This document shows positions 1-10,888 of a stretch of 64,000 nucleotides of DNA, in pieces. The notes under the pieces are model-generated. The model did not search any database. It worked only from the letters and a program-made list of their open reading frames with translations, and was not told the DNA's origin. Both the position numbers and the translations under genes were made by a program. Source of the DNA: Eutreptiella sp. 'Long Island Sound 2002' (taxonomy: Eukaryota > Euglenozoa > Euglenophyceae > Eutreptiales > Eutreptiaceae). The stretch covers positions 116,594,429 through 116,658,428 of the forward strand of contig OZ038382.1 of the NCBI GenBank assembly GCA_964036045.1, read 5' to 3'. Every line of letters begins with the position of its first letter. The stretch's first letter is position 1.

Positions 1-49
1 ACCCCAGCACCAGCCAGCCCCCGGCGCGCCGAGGGCGGAGCCGGCGCGG

Positions 50-574
50 ATGGCCGCTGCCCTGGTGGCGGGGGGGCGGTGCGCGGCGCTGGCGCCGCAG
101 GCACAGGGGCCGCAGGGGGAGCCTGCGCGGGGGGCAGAGGGGGCCCGGCCCTGGGACCAGGACTGAGACACGGTCTCAGACCCCCTCGGGGGCGAGGCCC
201 TCCCCCTGGTGGTGGAGGTGTACGGGTGGCTGAGCTGGGCCTGCTCAGGAACCACCAGGGGGATGAGGAACCAGCCGTTCGATGCTGTGCTCCTCCGGAG
301 GGACGGGGGGAACCGCGAGGTGCCCGCGGGGGGTGCGGCGGCCCCAGAGGACCACGAAGGGGTCCTCCGGGCGGTGATTCGGGCGGCGTGGCCCGACAGT
401 GGCCCGACGTGGCCCGCTTTCCTGGAGGAGGGGGCAGTGCTCTGCATCACGGATACGGATGCTAGCAACTGGCTCCCCCTGGCTTTGCGCAACGCCCTCA
501 CCCACTGGCACTACCGCCGGCGGAACCCGCCACTGCCGCAGCCCCAGCCCCCACGCAAGCGACGACGCAGGTGA
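50..574 (+). pseudogene. Uncharacterised GC-rich ORF with one in-frame stop
   Basis: An ATG at position 50 opens a frame that stays open to 574, apart from a TGA at 164-166. The part after the stop reads like a folded protein, with Trp-rich stretches such as VYGWLSWACSG and ITDTDASNWLPLALRNAL, and ends in an Arg-rich tail. I recognise no family. The surrounding sequence is extremely GC-rich, so chance open frames are common here. The TGA could be a mutated CGA. It may be part of a transposon gene cut by the window edge. Confidence 0.25.
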
Positions 575-1007
575 CGGCCGCGCCCCGCTGGTCCAGGCAA
601 TGAGCGCGAGGGGGTGGGGAGGGGACAGTGCTGCGGGACGCCCCCCCCAGTGGAGCCGGGCTCACTGACCCACAGCCCCGGAGGGCGCGCGCCACCTCCA
701 GTGAAAGAGAGGGCGGGGGCAACGAGCGCGAGGGGGGGCCCACTGCCCTGCAGCCCGCAAACAGCTAACCGCTGACCCGAACTGCCGCCCCCAGCACTCG
801 CCGGCCCTCCCCTCATCCCCCCCCGGCCGGCCGGCGCCGCGTGGGGACAGCGAGGAGAGCAGGGGACTCGAGCGAGGGCCTGCACAAGGGTCTGGCACCC
901 AAAGGGTGGAGGGGGGCGGGGGAAGAGTGCACCCCTCCCGTCGGCGGCTGGCCCCCCAGGACCGGAACCACCAGGCCGCCCCCCCAGGGCTGTCGGGGGC
1001 GGCGCAA

Positions 1008-2382
1008 CACATAGGTTTTTAAATTCCAATTTGTCTGTAAATTCGGAAATGCACCATTTTTGAATTGCAATCATCCGTGCTGATGTGCCTGTCGAGAAAA
1101 TCTCGAAAATCATCGTCAATTTATCGCTTCCCAAATCACTGTGGTTTGAGTTCCATCGGCAGAGCAAGACTGTACCCGCATGCAACTGCCGCAGCACTGA
1201 TCGCCGCAAAATGAAAGTCAAAGAAGTACCATTTTCGCAAAATCTGCCACTGGGAGAGTAGCCGTTAATTACTAAATAGTATTGATCGTAGCGCATCTCT
1301 AGATCTGACTATTCAAATTTCCCCAGATACAACCTCCCAGTGGTTTTTTGACGAAATTAAGCCCTTTTTGAGCCTTTCTGGCCTTCTCTTTTGCATAAAG
1401 AGCTCACACTATGCCACCCAGCACCTTGGAAGAGGTGGCCATGTGGTTCTTATGTAGGACACATTAAGTAAGATGACTTTGTTGCACTTCTTGGCTATAC
1501 AATTGTCGGAACTAAACCCCACAGAGACTCTATAATGGGCACGAAATGGGCATTTTTGGAGCCATATTCCCGGAGAAGGACGAAGTATGATGCTGGTGTT
1601 ACTAGTGTTAACCCTATCCGGTAGCACTCTTTGATTTCAATTTAACAAATCCAACACCAAGGTGATTCCGGTGGAAAATAATGTGTATCCCAAGGTGCCC
1701 ATTTGCATTCGTAACGACTGTGAGGTGAGGCGAGGGCTAGCGCTCTCGTGATGACGCCCGGTAGTCGGATACTAAACCCAGAGTGGGATGTCTTGCCAAT
1801 ATCTCGGGGGAAGCTCTGGGGGAGTCACGACTCCTCGAAGCCGGAAGAACCTAAGTGAAGGAGGCGCCCCACCCTATTTCGCAGGTGCTCGGCTCAGAGG
1901 GACATGTGTTGCAGGGTTAGGGAGCCGGAAAATGGGTGATTCAGGGCTGCCACCCATAAAAAGTGGCCATTTTTTTGCCCAAAAATGGCCTGAAAATTCC
2001 AATTTTGGGCAAGGGAAAAAGTGATTTTTTGGCTCGGGTGGTCAGTACAAGCCCCCCCTACGCTATTTAGCAGATGCCTGACGCAAAAAAACCTGTGTTC
2101 ACAATCATTGGAGCCAGCAAATAGGTGTTTCAGGGCCTCTTCGACCTGAAAAAGGACATTATGTGTCAAAAAATGGCCTGAAATTGACAATATTTTGTAA
2201 AAAAATCGGTATGTTTTAGGCTTGGGGGCTTCGTTCAAGGCCCCCCCACCCTATTTTGGAGGTGCCTGACTCACCAAAATAGGTTTTAAAGCATGGTTGG
2301 CATGATATTTAAGCCCAAGTTCTTCCGCCATTTTCTTAGTTTTCGGAATAAACTAACACTTTTGCCCTTAAAAACCTATGTG
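1008..2382. mobile_element. AT-rich island bounded by 15-bp perfect inverted repeats (MITE-like)
   Basis: The termini are CACATAGGTTTTTAA at 1008-1022 and its exact reverse complement at 2368-2382. Base composition changes abruptly at both ends, from very GC-rich outside to AT-rich inside. No transposase-like ORF is visible, so a non-autonomous DNA transposon is the simplest reading. I could not define a convincing target-site duplication, because the flanks are low-complexity G and C runs. The start CACAT is only loosely CACTA-like. Confidence 0.5.
1859..2290. repeat. Degenerate tandem repeat, about 188-bp unit, about 2.3 copies
   Basis: A C-rich motif followed by CTATTT and a GGTGC or GATGC box recurs near 1868, 2054 and 2244. 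In the first two units the phrase AAAATGGCCTGAAA follows about 120 bp later, near 1984 and 2169. The repeat lies wholly within the AT-rich island and shows no coding signature. Confidence 0.45.
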
Positions 2383-2394
2383 AGGGGACCAGGG

Positions 2395-4100
2395 GGGGAC
2401 TGCAGGGAACCCCCCCTCCCCCCCACCCCTCCCCTCCCCCCCCCCCCCCGGCTCGTGGGCGGCCATAGGCCGGCCTGAGAGACGGCGGCCCCGCACCCCC
2501 CCGAGAGGGCTGCGGCGCCCAGGGGGGGGACGCGAGAGCCGCAGGGAGCGCAGCCGCGCGCCACGCGCCCCCAGTCAGCCGCCCACTCACTCCCGCAGTG
2601 CCTGCTGCCGACCGGCGGCCCTGCGCCGGTGCCGTGGGGCGCAATGGAACGGCAGCACCCAGGAATGCGCAGATGAAGCGGCCTGCCTTGGTGCCCGCCC
2701 AGGGAAGGCAGGGGAACAGACCGCGGCAAAGAGACCTCCCCCCCCCCACCCCCGCCAGGCCGACCCACCGGGTCCAGGGCTGCCCGGCAACCCCGGCTGA
2801 ACGTATATACCCAGGGGGGGTGCGCCGGGGAAGGAGGGGGACTTGGACGGAAGCCACGGGCCACTCCCCCAGGACAGGGGAGTGGAGAACCGCGGCGCGG
2901 CCCCAGCTCCCCTCTCCCCCCCACTCCCCCCCCCGGCCTACGGGCCGTGGGGGCGCCGGCCCTCCACCCCCCCCGAGGCCGAGGGGACGCCCCCCCTCCC
3001 CCCGAAGGGACCGCGGCGCCCAGGGGGGGGGACGCAGCTGAGCCCGCACGCCGCGCGCCCCCACGCCCCCCATTGCCCGCTCCAGCGGGGGTCGCGACAG
3101 GCGGGCGAACCCGCACCGGCGCGCAAGAACCGGGCACAGACCACGCCCTGGGGCGCCAAGCGACAACGAACCGGAGCAGTATGGGGGCCGCGCCCCTCAT
3201 GACCTGAGCGCCGCCAATGACACCCACATTGTTGCCCGCCCAGGGAAGGCAGAGGGACGGAACGTGGCAGAGCGACCCCCCGGCCCCCCGGCCCCCCGGC
3301 CACCCCTCAGGGGGGGCGGCTCACGGGTCGCCCCTCTGCCCCTCCCTCCCGCCAGACTGGCCCGCCAGCGGCGGGCTGCATCCGGCGCCAGGGGCTGCCC
3401 CACGACCCCGACCGAACGCGTACAGGTGGGGAGGATGCGCACGCGACGAAGGGGGGACTGAACAGAGGGTCACAGGCCACCCCCCCCAGAAGGTGGAGCT
3501 GGGGAGCCAGGGCGCAACTCCCCCCCCTGTCCCCCCAACCCCCCACGGACCCGCGGGCCACGGGGGCGCCGCCCCCCCACCCCCCCCGAGGGGGAGGGGA
3601 CGGTCCCTCTTCCCCCCGGCAGGACCGCGGCGCCCGGGAGGGAGGCCGGAGCAGGGCCCGCCTCCACGCCCCAGCCGCCTGCTTCCGCAGGAACCCTGAT
3701 GGCCAAGCGAACCCGCGCCAACACACAAGGGCGCCACACGAACCGCGCCCAGGGGCAGCAGGCGAGCACGAACCGGAGCGGTATGGAGGCCACGCCCTCC
3801 ATGGCCAGAGCGACGTCAAGGAGACCTGCTTTGTTGCCTGCCCAGGGAAGGCAGAGGGACGGACCGATGCAAGGCGACCCCCCGCCCCACGGGCCCCCCC
3901 GGCCGCACAATCGGGGAGAACGCCGCACAGGTCGCCCCCCCCCCCCCACCCCAACCCTCAGGCGCTGGAACGCCTCAGATGCGCAGACCCACCCCACAGG
4001 GAGCGCACAGCTGCAAGCCAGGTAGGGGGGAAACGGGACCGGGCCGCCCCCCCCCCAAGCAAACCATACGGAGCACGGGACGCAGGCAGGACACGCGGAG
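2395..4100. repeat. GC-rich macrosatellite, unit about 540-600 bp
   Basis: The anchor GCCCAGGGAAGGCAG recurs at about 2695, 3235 and 3840, giving spacings of about 540 and 600 bp. Each copy is followed by long C-runs, a CGGGCCxxGGGGGCGCCG-like box and GGACCGCGGCGCCC. Before each anchor lies a related GGAGCRGTATGG segment. A partial unit precedes the first anchor, from about 2395. Long open frames on both strands here are low-complexity Pro/Gly/Arg/Ala artefacts of GC content rather than genes. Confidence 0.6.
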
Positions 4101-4760
4101 GGACACGGACCGCATGGAACGGCCCCACCAGCGCCCAGCACCGGGACCGCGCGAGGTGCGCGCGCCACACCAACCAGGGGAGGGGGGGGGTGGCGCGGAC
4201 GCCGAGGGAGCGCGAGCGCACACACACACAAAGAACACGCGGGGAAAACCAGAAGGGCAACCAGACCGAGCCCGAGGAACGCACAGACTGCATGGAATGG
4301 CGTACCAGCGAGCGAGGATAAGGGACGCCCAGACGGGACGGCCCGCCACACACAGCGCGGGAAACGCGGGCCAGGAATTGGGAAACGGGGAACACGCGAC
4401 ACCTCGCACCGGTCCTAGCCCCCCGAGGCGGCCGCGAGCGCTGCGCACATACGACCAGGGCACTGCACCTGCCAAGGCAGTAGTGGCGCACCGCGCCACG
4501 CACCAGCCCCAAGGCTAGGCAGCCTCCGCGCCAGCCCACGGGGGTCCCACTGGCGACAAGCCAGTAGCACGGGCTCGGCGGCGCCGGTGCCCCGGGTGAC
4601 CACGCATCAGGGGGACAACGCGGTGGGTAAGCGCCTGCAGCTACGGCTGCTAAGTGATGCACTGACCGGGGAGTGGCGAAATCTGGAAGCCGCGGAGGGA
4701 CAGGGCTCCGAGCCCCGTGAACCCGGGGGACTCCGCCATAAGGCAGGAGGTGTGTCATGA
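4101..4760. other. GC-rich non-coding stretch after the macrosatellite
   Basis: GC richness continues without the clear unit structure. A short ACACACACACA microsatellite lies near 4220 and a few short phrases recur, such as CTGCATGGAATGG. Open frames exist on both strands but have satellite-like composition. I see no gene, RNA gene or recognised element here. Confidence 0.4.
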
Positions 4761-5142
4761 AGGGCCTCCACTAGGTCCCGGTGGGGAGGATATCACCTGG
4801 CCCGACCAGGAGGCCCCCCGGGGCCGAAAGGCGTCTAGTACCCGAAAACTCAAACCTCAAACCTCAAACCTTTCAGGTGCACTTCACGCATTTGAACACC
4901 AAGAACTTGTTGCTCTTCCGGCTTTGATTTGTCCCCAGGAGCAATGTCCAATGTAACTGGCTGTTGGAACATCTTTAACCGTCCCAGGGGATCTGTGCTG
5001 TTGCAAAACATCCAGCTACAATGGAACCAGCAACGTAATGGGGACACCCAGAGGCAGTCGGACAGACATTTGGCAAATGACATGTTGTTGCTCCCCTGTC
5101 AACTAAGATACCAAAAAGAAGAATACTTATGTACACATACAT

Positions 5143-5284
5143 TTGCCGTCACGAAGTGGTCGTGCCAGCCAACTGCCAGCAAGCGCTACAAAAGAATTGA
5201 GTATTGCTGCCCCCAGAGGGACCCATCGAACCTATCCCCAGCTGCAGCAGGCCAGACGTGCCCTGAGATACCTTGATATCCAAG
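5143..5284 (+). other. Possible coding exon ending at a consensus 5' splice site
   Basis: A short open frame runs into CAAG|GTAAGA at 5281-5290, a strong 5' splice-site match. The encoded segment includes ARRALRYLDIQG and is not low complexity. A pyrimidine-rich tract ending in CAG (near 4879) and other AG positions upstream could serve as an acceptor. I recognise no family and found no following exon. It may be a decayed fragment. Confidence 0.2.
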
Positions 5285-5329
5285 GTAAGACTATAAGGGA
5301 AGGAGATAGTGCTTTTGCAAAGTAGGGTG

Positions 5330-6720
5330 CAATTTGGTGTTAGCTACCTAAGCTACTAGGGGGCTAAAAAACCCTTTTCATTTCAAGATGTGCAATTGTT
5401 TCATTCTGTAAAAGACGTTTGGACCAAATTTTGTGTAGACCGGCTATACACATCTAAACTGCTAACTTAGGCGCGGGTCCCGAAAACATGCACATATGAA
5501 ATTTGTTTAATCTGGTTTGTTCCGCCCTGAATGCAAAACTATCTAGTCACCAAACGGTCGTCATTGGGGGCGGAAAATGTGCAAATTCAATGGCAAATAA
5601 ATGAAGTCAATTCAATTCCATATCTCGCGGTTTGGACACAAAGACAAATTGGGTCTCTCATATGATAAGATCTTCGTATGTTAGATTGCAATTGTATGGA
5701 ATCAAACGTCTTAGGGAAGACAACAATGCCAAAGATACGTGGCAAATTTTTCTCATCCAAATGGCACTCCATGCTTGCATCACTGAGGTACACAAACCGG
5801 TAGATGAGCTTTGTAACCCATCGAAACGGATGCGCCCCTGGGAGTATCTTACAGAACTACAAGATAGGCAACCGTTTGAGACGACTTTCATCCCAGACAC
5901 CAAAATTTCGGACCCATTTTTCACCCGAAATTTTGGATCCAAATCGAGACCCACTCTGCGGACATTACTAGAGCCCGGGAAAAATGGAGATGTTAAAATC
6001 AGCAGAGAAATTGACATGTGGTGAGTTGCGTTCTAATTGCTTGCAGTGGCTTGTGTGGCTTTTAATCGTGCTGTTGTTGCTGTTTCCTATCAAATCTTGT
6101 TACTCTGGGAAAGGTTTGCATTGTTGTATGCGGATACGGCCATTCCTGCTGAATGGGCACCGTCAGGAGGCTGCAGAGTCTTGCAGTGGCAGACTAGAGG
6201 ACCGTCTGCAGAAAGCAGCAAACCGTCTGAGAGAGAGAGGCATTACTACCGGTCTTAAGGGATCTGAGACACCACGGCGAGCAGAAATCTGGGAAGTGAT
6301 GCTCTAAAAAAAACGCTGCGGCTGTGTAGCTTCTGAAATTGGCTAGGTAGAACCATTCGGCTTTGAAGCACCGCAAAGACACACCGCCAAAACAGTGTGG
6401 ACCTGGGGCCGGCAACTGCAGAAAGCGGAAGTGCATGAGGCTCCGTGCAAAATGGGCTGACCACAAACAGTGACTGCAATTGACAAGGGCGTTGTTGTGA
6501 AGTAAATGCACACCTTGAAAGAGCAAAGCCTTGGAGTGGACAGCATACCCGAGGGTAGCCGGATTCATGGTGTGCAGAGTCACCACCCCGATTTCGAACT
6601 GGTTTTATGTGTATTGGGATCACCGCTGGTGCACAAACCTGCATGCCTATCCCAAGGTGCAGTTAAGCAGACTCAGGAGTCACACCCATCACCAAAATGA
6701 ACATTTGTCCTGGAAGACCC
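5330..6720. other. AT-rich region without a supported gene
   Basis: Open frames on both strands are short and share no recognised motif. The notable item is a perfect 12-bp inverted repeat, CCAAAATTTCGG at 5900-5911 with its complement at 5925-5936 around a 13-nt loop. It could form a hairpin. Confidence 0.35.
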
Positions 6721-6824
6721 CTGCCACCTGCTGGTGGTGACACTATCTCCTCCAATTTACACCTGCCCCCTCTATCATTCAGTTTTTTTTAGGCTGCTAT
6801 CATCTAGCTACTTACAATTGAACC

Positions 6825-7165
6825 CCTGCAAACTGAAAATTGTTTCCCATTCATGCCTCGACTTGTTTGTTTCTAAGGACAAAAAAACCATAAATAAAAC
6901 CATCGCCAATTCCTGCACAATTCACCTCTTCCAAACTGAAATTCGGTTTTTTTTCATTGCTCAATTTCATTTCTTGTTGAGTACCACCCAGTTATGCCTG
7001 AAGTTGTTTATCACTGACAGAAAAAACAATCACAATCGCAATCACAATTCCCAAAATCAAACTCCTCGGATTTGAAATTTGTTTCCCATGCAGTGCTTCA
7101 TTTTGTTTACTGTTTACCTCCCACTTATGCATGAATGTGTTTATTTCTGAGTTAAAAAACAAAAA
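6825..7165. repeat. Degenerate AT-rich tandem repeat, about 3 copies
   Basis: Three related segments begin with CTGAAA or TTGAAATTTGTTTCCCAT and end with TTTCTGAG or TCACTGACAG followed by AAAAAAC, near 6831-6887, 6933-7026 and 7070-7160. Each contains a TTATGC or CATGC box with TTGTTT. Divergence is high. No coding potential is apparent. Confidence 0.4.
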
Positions 7166-7289
7166 ATAACAATCGTTGAAGTCTTGTCCCTGCAGAATCC
7201 CTGCACCATGACGGCGTATACCGAACAATCTGGGAACACAAGCATAATGGGCTGTTCAGTGGCAAAGTCCACAGCAGTGTGTCCTCTAT

Positions 7290-7600
7290 GTGGCGCTGGA
7301 ATGGGAGGAATGGGAGGAAGGGGAGGATTGGGAGGAATGGGAGGAGTAAATGGCAGTACACACACACAGGCTTGGTTGTCTTATAGAGAAGTCCACAAAA
7401 CTGTGAACACTGTGTGTGAGTACAACGTGGAAGAGTCAGGCATAACAGAAACAATAGCTGCGGTATATCCATCACAGGAGGCCTGTACTGTTACCCTGTA
7501 TCTCAGAACAGACACACAGGCTTGGTCGTTTTTTGGAGAAGTCCACGAAACTGTGGGCACTATGTGTCAGGAAAACAAAGGAGAGTCAGGCATGAGACAA
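7290..7600. repeat. GGGAGGA minisatellite and a 150-bp direct duplication
   Basis: At about 7298-7347 a GGGAGGAATGGGAGGA-type minisatellite recurs. A segment starting ACACACAGGCTTGGT at about 7360 is repeated at about 7510, with the shared phrases GAAGTCCAC and GAGTCAGGCAT in the same order. The duplication lies just downstream of the pogo-like transposase gene, in that gene's orientation, and may be part of its 3' non-coding region. Confidence 0.45.
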
Positions 7601-7603
7601 AAA

Positions 7604-9190
7604 CTAAGCAGAGTCTGCACTGTTGGCCTGCACCTCAGGAGACATGGGTTCGTCCTCGGGTTCAGATTCAGATTGTGACTCCTCCTGTTGCCACTGTCTC
7701 TTCTGGGCTCGTGCATTGCGCGCCTCAGCTGCCTCTTCAAGCCGTTTCTTACGGAGCAGTGCGACAACGGCAGCAGATTTATAACGTGGCGCACGAGCAG
7801 GCTTAGGCTTCGGCTGAGGATGGTGTGCGGGTGCATGGACGCGTGCAGCGGGTGGGTCTGACAGAAGTGCAGGTGCAAAGGGATCCTCCTCTTCAGCACT
7901 GGAAGCCAGTGCTGCATCAGAGTCCAGTGAAGGATCGGATGCGGCGTCCACGGCATTCAAAGCATCATCACCAACTGCGGCAGATGCAACAGGCTGCAGT
8001 GGAGGGGGGAGGTAGATTACTTTTACCGGAACGTCAATGTCGTCCACAGAATCAGTTTGCGGCATCTGCTGGAGGAGAACCTTGAAACTGGAGTGAACGA
8101 GCATCTCCGTGTGCGAGTCCTGACACCACCGAGAGATCCACTGCAGAAGCAGACTCTTGACAACTTTGCATGATTTGTCAACACCCGTCCTCGAGGGCGC
8201 AGCCCGGTCGTGAACGTTCATGGCGTGACGGATTTCACGTCCTGGGCAAGCAGACCTGATTGTTGTGCGCAGTGACCGGTTCACCATTTGATCGCCCGGA
8301 TTGCATAAGTGTGACCTGTTGGGGATGGTCAACCACACGTACAACGGTCTATTGCTCCATTTGAACAGCTTCTGGCAGAACGTGCGGCCCTGCACTTTCT
8401 CGAGTTGGTTCTTGTCATGAGACATGACGTGGTCCATCACAATGAGAGCAGGAGACTGCGAGCCCAGGCAGTACTTCGTGCGTACAACATCGAGGTCTTG
8501 AAGGACTCTGACAAGGAGGTCTTCAAAGGTACAACCGGTCTGGCACTTCTTAGGTGAGTGTGTGTGATAGATTCTGGGATCTACTACAACTTCATCAGGG
8601 AGCTCGACGTGGCACTTCTGCGTTGTGCCGCGCCAGATTATCTGCACCGTGATGATGTTACCGCTCATTGAGAGAACCGGCGTGCCTGTGGCCTGGCGCT
8701 TGTCATTGCTCATGCGATCCACCACACGGCCACCTGGGGTGCACATTCCACGTAGACCACCAGGACAAAACTGCAGCAGTGTTTCATCAGTACCCAGGAC
8801 CATTGCGGATCGGAGATGCCCACCCTGAAAGCCATCAGGCAGCATCAGACCATAGTCATGTGGGCTGGCAAATAGCAGAGAGAGGTCACGGTGCCACACA
8901 TTCACCTCTATGATTTCACTTGCTGACAAGGGCATTCGGACTTTCTGAACACTCCTCAAGTGACTCATTCCCATACGCCGCTTGTATGACTGCGCCCAGC
9001 TTCTCGTGATGGTCGGCTGCTCGCCAATAGGCCTTGCGTGGCTGCATACATGCACTGCGACCATCATCAAGGTATCAATGTCCACAGGCACGCCCTCAGT
9101 ACCCAGCGTCCTCACATACTCTGCAACCCTGCACTCCTCTTCCGGGTTCAGGGTGGTGCTGCCATCCAAGCGCTGATGAAGGCCATAGGC
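7604..9190 (-). CDS. pogo/Tc1-mariner-type DDE transposase with CENP-B-like HTH (last exon)
   Basis: This open frame of about 528 codons resembles a pogo/CENP-B-like transposase, which cuts and pastes a DNA transposon. The N-terminal 100 residues look like a CENP-B-type helix-turn-helix (YGLHQRL, NPEEECRVAEYV, SWAQSYKRRMGM). The DDE_1-like core shows a first Asp in VLGTDETLLQF, a second in LIVMDHVMSH and a third in CNPGDQMVN, so the triad looks complete. The C-terminal 120 residues are Ala/Pro/Asp-rich, then Lys/Arg-rich, then acidic. The frame continues upstream of the first conventional start to a 3' splice site, TTGTCTTTTAG, ending at 9191 on the minus strand. An upstream exon is likely within 9,240-9,440, where QYGVDTPPA resembles another HTH. 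No terminal inverted repeats were identified. Confidence 0.7.
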   Translation of the reverse strand, partial: AYGLHQRLDGSTTLNPEEECRVAEYVRTLGTEGVPVDIDTLMMVAVHVCSHARPIGEQPTITRSWAQSYKRRMGMSHLRSVQKVRMPLSASEIIEVNVWHRDLSLLFASPHDYGLMLPDGFQGGHLRSAMVLGTDETLLQFCPGGLRGMCTPGGRVVDRMSNDKRQATGTPVLSMSGNIITVQIIWRGTTQKCHVELPDEVVVDPRIYHTHSPKKCQTGCTFEDLLVRVLQDLDVVRTKYCLGSQSPALIVMDHVMSHDKNQLEKVQGRTFCQKLFKWSNRPLYVWLTIPNRSHLCNPGDQMVNRSLRTTIRSACPGREIRHAMNVHDRAAPSRTGVDKSCKVVKSLLLQWISRWCQDSHTEMLVHSSFKVLLQQMPQTDSVDDIDVPVKVIYLPPPLQPVASAAVGDDALNAVDAASDPSLDSDAALASSAEEEDPFAPALLSDPPAARVHAPAHHPQPKPKPARAPRYKSAAVVALLRKKRLEEAAEARNARAQKRQWQQEESQSESEPEDEPMSPEVQANSADSA

Positions 9191-10312
9191 CTAAAAGACA
9201 ATGCATGAGGTAGCGGCGGCCGTCAACTGCCAGACGGCGACCTATATGCTTGCAACAGGCGCGCATACTTCTCTTCTTTGACTGATCCCCGTCCTAACTG
9301 TAGCAGCTGGTGGTGTATCCACACCATATTGTCCCCGCACGGCTTGGTATCCTTGCTGTTCTATCAAGGTGGCACACTCCCCACGCTGACTTGCGGACCA
9401 CTTCAACCAAGCCCGCGTTGAACCCGGTACCAACTGCACAGCTCTTGGACGAGGCTTCGGGCTGGGCGCTACCGCTGATGCGGCAGCTCACAAGGAAGGC
9501 TGCGAGGTGACAAAGTTCTGCAAGCTCTGGAACTAGGGACTGTGAGGACTGTGACGGGACCGTGAGGACTGCGAGCTGGATGACAACGGCTCGCGTATGG
9601 TGAGGTATCGCTGCATCTCTGAGAAGTTGGCTCGGGACAGACAAAAGGAAGGTCAAGTACTATAATATTAAATGTATTACTTCGTTGGGTATTAATGAAT
9701 AGTTTTGACGTAAAATCTAATATCAATGGCCAAAAGTTGTCGAAAAAAATTTCCTCACATTACGTATGCTACGTCGTCTGGTGCCGCGGGGATTTGATTC
9801 GCGGCCCAGCCCGCAACTGGCGAAAAAATTGCCTGCCGCCTGCAGCCACTCCGGCCACTCCTGGGTACCACTGAGGGTAAGTGTGGCGGCGTGCAACGCG
9901 TTTTGATGCAGTGCAACACACCAGCAGTGAAATGCGACATCACAGGACCTTTGACTCTTTCTGTGCAACGACTGGCGGAAACTGTTCGACAAGCGTTCCG
10001 TCCAGAGAACAAGATACCCTCCTTGCTCCCTACTTGGCTGCTGGGCTTCCGCGTGCGACATGTCATCACGAAACTGAGCTGAACTCTGAAACGCTCTTGG
10101 CTAGTGTGGCGCTGCTTGCTGTCACCAGCTCTCCATGTCGCACCACTTTTGAAAAGGACATGCCCACTCGCTCCGTGTTGCTCCACGTTGCCTTGCTCGC
10201 TCATGGTCATTGTGTTTCGCGCTCACTGCCTCCATGACCCTCCCCTTGCCTGCATTTAGCGCTCGCTCCCTGTGGATCGTGCAGCGCAGAATGACTGCCA
10301 TCAAGTAAGCTG
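9191..10312. other. Upstream region of the transposase; no confident gene
   Basis: On the minus strand, 9242-9439 encodes a short frame containing AVRGQYGVDT, which could be the preceding HTH exon of the transposase gene. From 9660 to 10310 the sequence is mixed-composition, with short open frames on both strands and no motif I recognise. Confidence 0.3.
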
Positions 10313-10888
10313 GAGCTGATCAATGACAACAAACGGCGAAGGCTATTCACAGATATCGTGCAAAGACTAGACCATTATGAAATCATTGGGACGAATGCAC
10401 ATATTGGTGTCCCTCCCTGTTTGCTATGGGCCTTGGATGAGACTGCGCTGCAGTACTGCCCAAAAGAAAGGAGAACGCAGGTAGCGGACCAGTCCGAGCA
10501 AGTCTACCTGAGGAAGAGCAACGACAGCATGCGGTTGACATCAACACCCTGTGTCAGCCCAAGTGGTGAAGTCGTCTGCATGCAGATCATTGCAAGAGGG
10601 AAGACACCTTGGTTGCACGCCAACATTCGACCAGGTGGCCTACTGCATGATGCAGTGTACCAAGAGCACAGTGAAACAAAGGCCCAAACTGGAGCTACTT
10701 TTGAGCGTCTCCCGAGGACGTTGGCAGAGAAGGCACACGACATCCGTCAACACCTTGACATACCAGAAGACTTGCCAAAGGTCTTCATCATGGAGTCGGT
10801 TGCCTCCCACAGTCAAGAAGCCCTCACACCTATCAAAGGGCATCTGCATCAATTCAAGAACCACCCTGAGAAAGATGTCCTTGATTAG
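10313..10888 (+). pseudogene. Decayed pogo-like transposase core fragment
   Basis: The frame encodes the middle of a transposase related to the one at 7.6-9.2 kb. LLWALDETALQYCP matches the first-Asp motif. VFIMESVASHSQEAL aligns with LIVMDHVMSHDKNQL but has Glu where the second catalytic Asp should be. GATFERL matches GCTFEDL. The frame is open from about 10313, with no start codon that fits a full protein, and ends at 10888 just inside a dispersed repeat. The HTH domain and third catalytic Asp are missing, so it is inactive. It lies in opposite orientation to its intact relative. Confidence 0.6.

Noticed and set aside
2336-4758. Several long minus- and plus-strand open frames of 150-310 codons
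   Set aside because: They are Gly/Pro/Arg/Ala-rich by-products of GC-rich satellite DNA, overlap in several frames, and follow the repeat units instead of any protein motif.
5632-6024. A 130-codon plus-strand frame with a 119-codon antisense partner
   Set aside because: Neither has a recognised motif or splice context. It includes the hairpin sequence and looks non-coding.
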